Origin: Oxytricha trifallax
Taxonomy: Eukaryota; Ciliophora; Spirotrichea; Sporadotrichida; Oxytrichidae
Assembly (NCBI GenBank): GCA_000711775.1
Contig: ARYC01017478.1
Span: forward strand, 20,289 to 84,288
Reading direction: 5' to 3'
Length of the DNA stretch: 64,000 nucleotides
This document shows, piece by piece, positions 58,510 through 64,000 of the stretch (positions within the stretch are counted from its first letter, which is position 1; each line of letters opens with the position of its first letter). A program made the position numbers and the translations under genes. Below the pieces are notes generated by a model. The model saw only the letters and a program-made list of their open reading frames with translations, was not told the origin of the DNA and made no database searches.

Positions 58510-60925
58510 TCATAGTTTCTTAAGATCATAAGTAAATCTTGCTATTCTATTAAATTTTCAGATATTTAACTATTTCTTTTATAAAACCTTTCAAGATTCT
58601 TAACTCTCAGAAAATTTAATAAATTAGTGTTTTGCTTTTCTCTTGAGTCTATGATATACTTTGAGTTTTAAGAATCTGTAAACTTATCAATTTCATCTGC
58701 CTTTTACAGGCAACTACCAATCAATTTACATATTTGTTTTTGTTAATCATCGAACTATGAATAAATATCTTTCTGTTATATATCTTTCAATTAAGTTTCG
58801 TCATTATTTTCATCTTTATATTTAGAGCAATAGTTCCCTTAGAACTAGTTTTTAGTAATTTCATAATCACTAACATCTATAGACACCTATGAAAAAACAT
58901 TATTTTCTATAACGAATCCATAGGTGCTTAAAAGCTGAGTATTAGTTAATTCATCATTATAAGCATAGCTATATTGGGGGGGGGGGCGATATCTGAACCT
59001 ATGCTGCAGTATCTGAACCTAATGTGTTTTAAAATAGTTTAAATATTTTTCCATACATGCTTCTAGTCAATTTAGGGTCGGAGAACAAGAAAAAACATTT
59101 ATAATAACGAGAGATCACTCAAAAGAGTAGAAAAAGTTACAATGAGTATCTGTTTTATTATAAAATTTTACATAACTTTTATCTTTTTTCACATGTTTTC
59201 TTATTCAAATCTTTAAAAATTAAACTATAGAACATACACGTGTAGGTGTAGATGAAATCAATCAAGACAATGATATTTCATCAGTACTTATATTCTAGCA
59301 AAATGCAATGAGTAAGTATATAACACAAAGCAAGATTTTACCTCCTATAGTTTAATTTTTTAAAAATTGAATAAGAAAACATGTGAAAAAAGATAAAAGT
59401 TATGTAAAATTTTATAATAAAACAGATACTCATTGTAACTTATTCTACTCTTTTGAGTGATCTCTCGTTATCATAAGATGTTTTTTCGTGTTCTCCGACC
59501 CTAAATTGACTAGAAGCATGTATGGAAAAATATTTAAACTATTTTAAAACACACTAGGTTCAGATACTGCAGCATAGGTTCAGATATCGCCCCCCCCCGC
59601 TATATTCTTAGTTTTTAGTGTAATTTCCAAGTGCTATCATTTACAAACGATTCTAATGATATTTTATGGTGCTTCTATTAATATTCGAATAATACTTATT
59701 TTCTGAAATTTCTCTATTCTTAACTTTTAATTGAAAGGAGATGTAATCTGAATAATTTAATAATTTTGGATGTCTATGATTACTTAAATCTAGGAGTGGG
59801 TTCAAACATGAAGCTATTTTCTCGAAATACTTTTAGTTTAATTACATATTCAATAAATCTTAATCCGTGTGTTTGTAATCTATGAATTTTTTAGTTTAGT
59901 TTTTACTTAATCCCCTAAGTTCCATCCATTATTCTAAATCTATAGCATGTGTCCTGGATTAAATTAAACTCTACCAATGACTAAATTAATCGTAATTTGA
60001 AATTATTTAGTATATTTAATTTTATTCTAGTGCTGTTGCATCAAGCATTTTTAAATAGTCGCTGTCAAATAATTCTTTTTTATATTAGTGTTATCTATAT
60101 CTTAATTCTGATAATTTTACTCTAAATTCTTTATATATTTGTTTTCTAGGAGTTAAAACCTGTTAATCAAAATTAACTGTATTATAGAAATCAATCTCTT
60201 TTTAATCCCACGTATCTATATCATCGAAGTTTAGCTCATCCTTATAATATTTGAAATAGGTAGTTAGAAATTATTGATCTAACAGTTAAGACTCAGTGGA
60301 ATGATTTGACTCATAAACTGTTTTTTTTAGTAAATATGAAAATTAAGTTTCTGGATTGACAGTGTCCTCGATTAGTAGTAGTAATCCTTGATATGTACTC
60401 GAAAGTAAAGATTCATATTTATAATTTGATATTAAAGTTTATAAAAATAAAACTATATAAATTAATAAAATGCAATTTATTCATGTAGAGGAAGAGTGGA
60501 ATTTTTAAAGTAAGGTAGATCAGCAAGGATTTTCAGTAAAATTTCTTTTAAAGGGTGGTAGTCAACTAAAAAATATAAATATAAATATAAATAAAAATGA
60601 TTTTTAAGTGATAGATTCATGAATTACTTACAATCACATATAACATACTATGCTTTATATGGTAAAAATAATAATAAATCATTATAATTGCTTATAGGAA
60701 ATATTTTAAATAAAAAAGAAACTATGCTGGAAGATCCAATACACTTTCTTCATATTGAATATCTCTAATAGCTTTAGTGTAAAAACCATAATAATCTCTT
60801 TCTGTAATAAATGAAGCATTTAATCTTTCCAAATGATAATTGAAGAATTATTGATAATCTATATTTTATGATTCTTAAGTTTATAAATGGACAAACTTGA
60901 ATACAAATGTTAGCCATAATAATTT
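58510..60925 (-). CDS. SET-domain protein methyltransferase (SETD3/Rubisco-LSMT type)
   Basis: Minus-strand gene ending at TGA 58510-58512. The SET N-terminal segment GFYTKAIRDIQYEESVLDLP is near 60800-60740. The central region includes SRTHAIDLEQWMELRG and the hallmark CLNPLLDLSNHRHP (about 59830-59790). A 0.62-kb element follows, then YAYNDELTNTQLLSTYGFV, the conserved N-D-x-L...YGF motif. The C-terminal ~150 residues match the substrate-binding position of this subgroup. The family transfers methyl groups from AdoMet to Lys (or His in SETD3) of specific proteins; the substrate here is unknown. One or two further introns or IESs in 60440-60700 are not fully resolved. The start codon is not defined. 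Confidence 0.8.
58976..59598. mobile_element. 623-bp fold-back element with 8-bp target duplication, inside the SET gene
   Basis: Inverted arms 58976-59230 and 59345-59598 (about 255 bp each, near identical) end in G11/C9 runs followed by CGATATCTGAACC, with a 114-bp non-coding spacer. GCTATATT at 58968-58975 and 59599-59606 is an exact 8-bp target duplication. An 8-bp duplication is typical of hAT- and P-type transposons, but no transposase is present, so the superfamily is open. Removing the element and one duplication restores the SET reading frame (NYTKNQEYSYAYNDE). Confidence 0.92.
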
Positions 60926-61643
60926 GAAATTATTCTTAATTTTCATTTTAATTAAATTAGTAATTAATTAATCTTGTAAAAAATATGTTATATAAAACAA
61001 TAACCATTAATAATGTTTAATTAACATTATGAGTATAAGATTTGATTTAATTGGTAGATTTTAAAATAAAAGCAATCGGAAACTTTGAAATTTATAATTA
61101 TTAAAACTGATTTTTAAAAGTGGACCAATCATTCAGCATCTAAATTACAAACAATTATTGCCCCCATTGAGAGTTTCATCAAATATTTTATAATAGTAAT
61201 TAATATATAACACAATGGGATAAATAAATTAGCCATTAGAAGTTAATCTAATATTTTTAAATCAATATAAAAAAAATAATAAGTTTTAATTAATTACAAG
61301 GGTATCATATTTGAGGAAGGATTCATATAATGATTAAATTCAATGGAAAATGAGAATAATTAAGATATTAGTTAAATATTTGTGTCTACATAATAATATT
61401 ATGTTATGTGGGAAATTAAGTTTTATTAAAAGAGAGTTTAGAAATTATTTATTCGATGAAGATAACAATTTATGAATAAATACAATATAAATTATAAATT
61501 ATTTATATTTATTGAGAAAACTTGCTCTTTTTTAATTTTATGTTGAAATATTTATAGTAATAAAATTTTAATAAGTGGTTCAATTTAAATTTTAAAAAAA
61601 ATTGAATTATTAATTATTTATGCAGTATTAAATAAGAAACACA
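60926..61643. other. AT-rich spacer
   Basis: A/T-rich, no gene or structure seen. Confidence 0.5.
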
Positions 61644-63190
61644 GAATGGGTATACTGAGTAAAACACAAAGAGATATCATTAAGGTGACATCGAAAATAA
61701 CTAAACACATCACCTAGCACAATGCACAATAGATAACATAAAAACTAACAAAGAACAATGGGGGCTTCACATACTAGAAATACTAACCTTCATTTCTAGA
61801 AATTCATAAGGAAAGGCTACAACATACTAAACCAATTCCAAATACACCTCACCAAGCTTCAATATGACAAGGAAAACAAAGATGACTAGGTCCAACTATG
61901 GACTCAACAACTTTTCCAAATGTTAAGGCTGGTAGCAATCAATAACAGATTCATCAAACCCCAAACTAAGACAGAAGAAATAATAGTCTCAACACCAGCC
62001 CCCCCTCACTAATCGAAGAAGCCTCACCCTCAGACCACTATCTGATTAGAGATAGTTAACACCAAAAAGAGCTCGAAGACTTTGAAAAAAAGTACCGAGA
62101 ATATGAAAAAAACCTCAATGACACAAACAGAAACAGTAGCCTCATAACAAAAAAGGTACTCTATTCTGAAAATGAGGAAGACTGGACAGTCGAAGAAAAA
62201 CAAGTCTACGATGCCTACGACAAAGATTCCTCCCTCGAGAAAAACTCTAGCTAACATACCTACTATATAGACAGCTAGTCCGAATTCTCAGTAGGACTTA
62301 GGAATTACTACCGAAAAATTTGCGAAGATGCAAACGTCAAATACGTCATCGGTAAAAGAGGGTACTAAATAGCAAATTAGTAATTAAAGGTCGAGCCTTA
62401 AAATTTAGTACTAAATAGTAACAATTAATTTTAAGAATATAATTAATAAGTTAATAACTTTAAAGATATGCAGCCTATCACTAAAGCACAACTGATAGAG
62501 AGATTCGACACAAGAGAATCCTGCATTTCAATCTATCTTAAAACCATAAACTCACAACTCTTTAGACCCATTAAACAGTTTTCCAATGTCATCAACATCA
62601 TGATTAAAAACCTTTCCAAAGACATCTTACTAACATGGATGAACATGGATGACAAATAACTTGGAGCTGAAATCGACAAAAATTCAGGCTCAATGGAAGA
62701 AACAAAACTTCCCACAATCCAATTCTTTAGACTCCTGGTAGTTATACTGATGAAAAACATAACAGCCAATTAAGCTAGCTGCATCTCAGTGTCAGCAGAC
62801 TACCACGAACTTCTAAACAAAGTAGAAATCTACATCAAATGTCTTCAAAAACACACATATTTCATGAAAAGCGACTTTGTCCAACTTATCACTACAAGAT
62901 GTAAAAACTACATAGCCTCCAAAGAACTTAAATTTTCAATCAATGTCAAACACTTAGACACTCAATTCAAATTCAGAGATCAAGGAGAGACAGTTCAAAT
63001 ACTCCATTCCGCCCCCAAGAGAGGAGGGAAAAGAAGAAACAACAATTGAAAGACCAAAGGAAGAGGAAAAGGAAGAGGAGGAATGAGAAGAAACAACAGA
63101 AGAAGATGAAAACTCAGTATACAGGAGAGAATCTCCAACTTAACTAAAAGGGCTTGTCCCTTATTTGCACTAAAAAGCAACTATGATCGG
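61641..63190 (+). CDS. A/C-biased ORF cluster of unknown family
   Basis: The coding strand is rich in A and C, unlike any neighbour. One frame is open without TGA from about 61998 (EEASPSDHYLIRDSQHQKEL) through KQVYDAYDKDSSLEKNSS and YRKICEDANVKYVIGKRGYQ. It passes a ~95-bp AT-rich stretch to MQPITKAQLIERFDTRESCI, LLTWMNMDDKQLGAEIDKNS and FKFRDQGETVQILHSAPKRG, stopping at TGA 63047-63049. Upstream, frames starting at 61644 (MGILSKTQRDIIKVTSKI) and 61758 hold coding-like segments that join only by frame changes. A Glu-rich frame overlaps the 3' end. A decayed retroelement ORF or a gene with unresolved IESs are both possible; no reverse transcriptase or nuclease motif is visible. Confidence 0.45.
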
Positions 63191-64000
63191 GGGTCCCCAG
63201 AGACCTCAATGTGATCTAATTATTTTATTATTATTATTATTAATTATTTATAATTTTTGCCATAGCTTTATGCAATTATTTTATTAAATTTAAATTAATT
63301 ATACATATATATAGCAGGAAAGAATTCTAAAAAATATAGTCAAAAAATATATGTTAAACCTTTTTTTTCCTATAATTTTATATTATAATTATAAATAGCA
63401 GTATTTTCAATAAATTTGTATAATTTTGAAATTGTTTTATAATTTATTTTACTTAAAGAATGATTTATAAATTTTATATTTATAAAATTCTTAAATTAAT
63501 ATATATATATTTCACTTATAATTTGTAAACAACTGGATAAGGCATGATATTTTATGATTTCTAAATAAAAATTAGGGGAAAAATTAGTGTAAATTGATTA
63601 TAATCATAAACTTAATAAGAATTAGGGAGACTTTCTTTTACTGATTTTAGAAATAAATGTTAAAAAAAAAATTAAATTTAAGGGTAACAGTATGTATTTA
63701 CAAAAAATTGTTGTAATTTATAAAATTATAGGAATAATATTCGGTGCATTATGGATAATTAATTTATTGTTTCTACTTAATAAAAGATAAATTATTAATG
63801 ATATTTAAAATAGCAAATTAGTAAGGTAGAAAATGAAACCGAGGATTTTTTTTATTTCTTTGTAAGAGATGTGAACTTATTTATTAATATTAGGTGATTG
63901 TAATGTTACTCAATTGTTAAATTAATATCAATAATTTATGTAGCTATTAATAATGTACTTTTTATATTTATATCCATTAATTAAATAATTTAAACAATTT
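63191..64000. other. AT-rich terminal spacer
   Basis: Non-coding A/T-rich DNA to the window end, including an ATT-rich microsatellite-like run near 63220-63245. Confidence 0.5.

Noticed and set aside
1-64000. tRNA or rRNA genes
   Set aside because: No cloverleaf-like G+C-rich segments with conserved T-arm sequence or rRNA core motifs were noticed by eye; a tRNAscan run would be decisive.

Overview
The window reads as germline (micronuclear) DNA of a hypotrich ciliate of the Oxytricha/Stylonychia type. Three observations support this. (1) TAA and TAG are read as Gln and only TGA stops; for example, the calcineurin gene is continuous only under this code. (2) The extremely AT-rich DNA carries telomere-bearing-element (TBE) transposons ending in (G4T4)2G. 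(3) Several genes are cut by AT-rich segments flanked by short direct repeats. Removing a segment plus one repeat restores the frame exactly, which is the pointer/IES arrangement of an unprocessed germline genome. I could run no searches, so all homology calls are by eye.

Layout. 1-2351: 3' part of a TBE (TBE-1) with an intact 482-residue zinc-finger/kinase gene, inserted into a leucine-rich-repeat (LRR) gene copy. 2352-27560: about nine tandem minus-strand copies of one intronless LRR family (four appear intact, five broken). This stretch includes a duplicated two-gene block (about 9.0-13.8 and 17.6-22.4 kb) and a 5'-truncated TBE (TBE-2, 13795-17353). 27948-31974: a 4.03-kb element (TBE-3) with the same three-gene order as TBEs (transposase +, 22-kDa-type ORF -, zinc-finger/kinase +), but with non-telomeric inverted termini and a dense array of one palindromic motif.

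32.3-61 kb: closely packed somatic-type genes with short GT-AG introns and IESs. They encode a TPR-like protein, a possible CFAP61-like protein, a MORN-repeat protein, a small N-myristoylation-type protein, two unidentified proteins, a START-domain protein, a calcineurin A-type phosphatase, a membrane histidine-acid-phosphatase relative with altered catalytic motifs, a coiled-coil protein, an EF-hand protein, an unidentified coding block and a SET-domain methyltransferase. The SET gene is split by a 0.62-kb fold-back element whose 8-bp target duplication serves as a perfect pointer. A 1.08-kb element with about 260-bp inverted repeats lies at 46.3-47.4 kb. An A/C-biased ORF cluster of unknown origin lies at 61.6-63.2 kb.

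How it fits together: 1-32 kb looks like a transposon-rich, possibly germline-limited block. 32-61 kb looks like macronuclear-destined gene loci that need DNA elimination before expression. Mobile elements are seen acting both as genomic parasites and as IESs inside genes.
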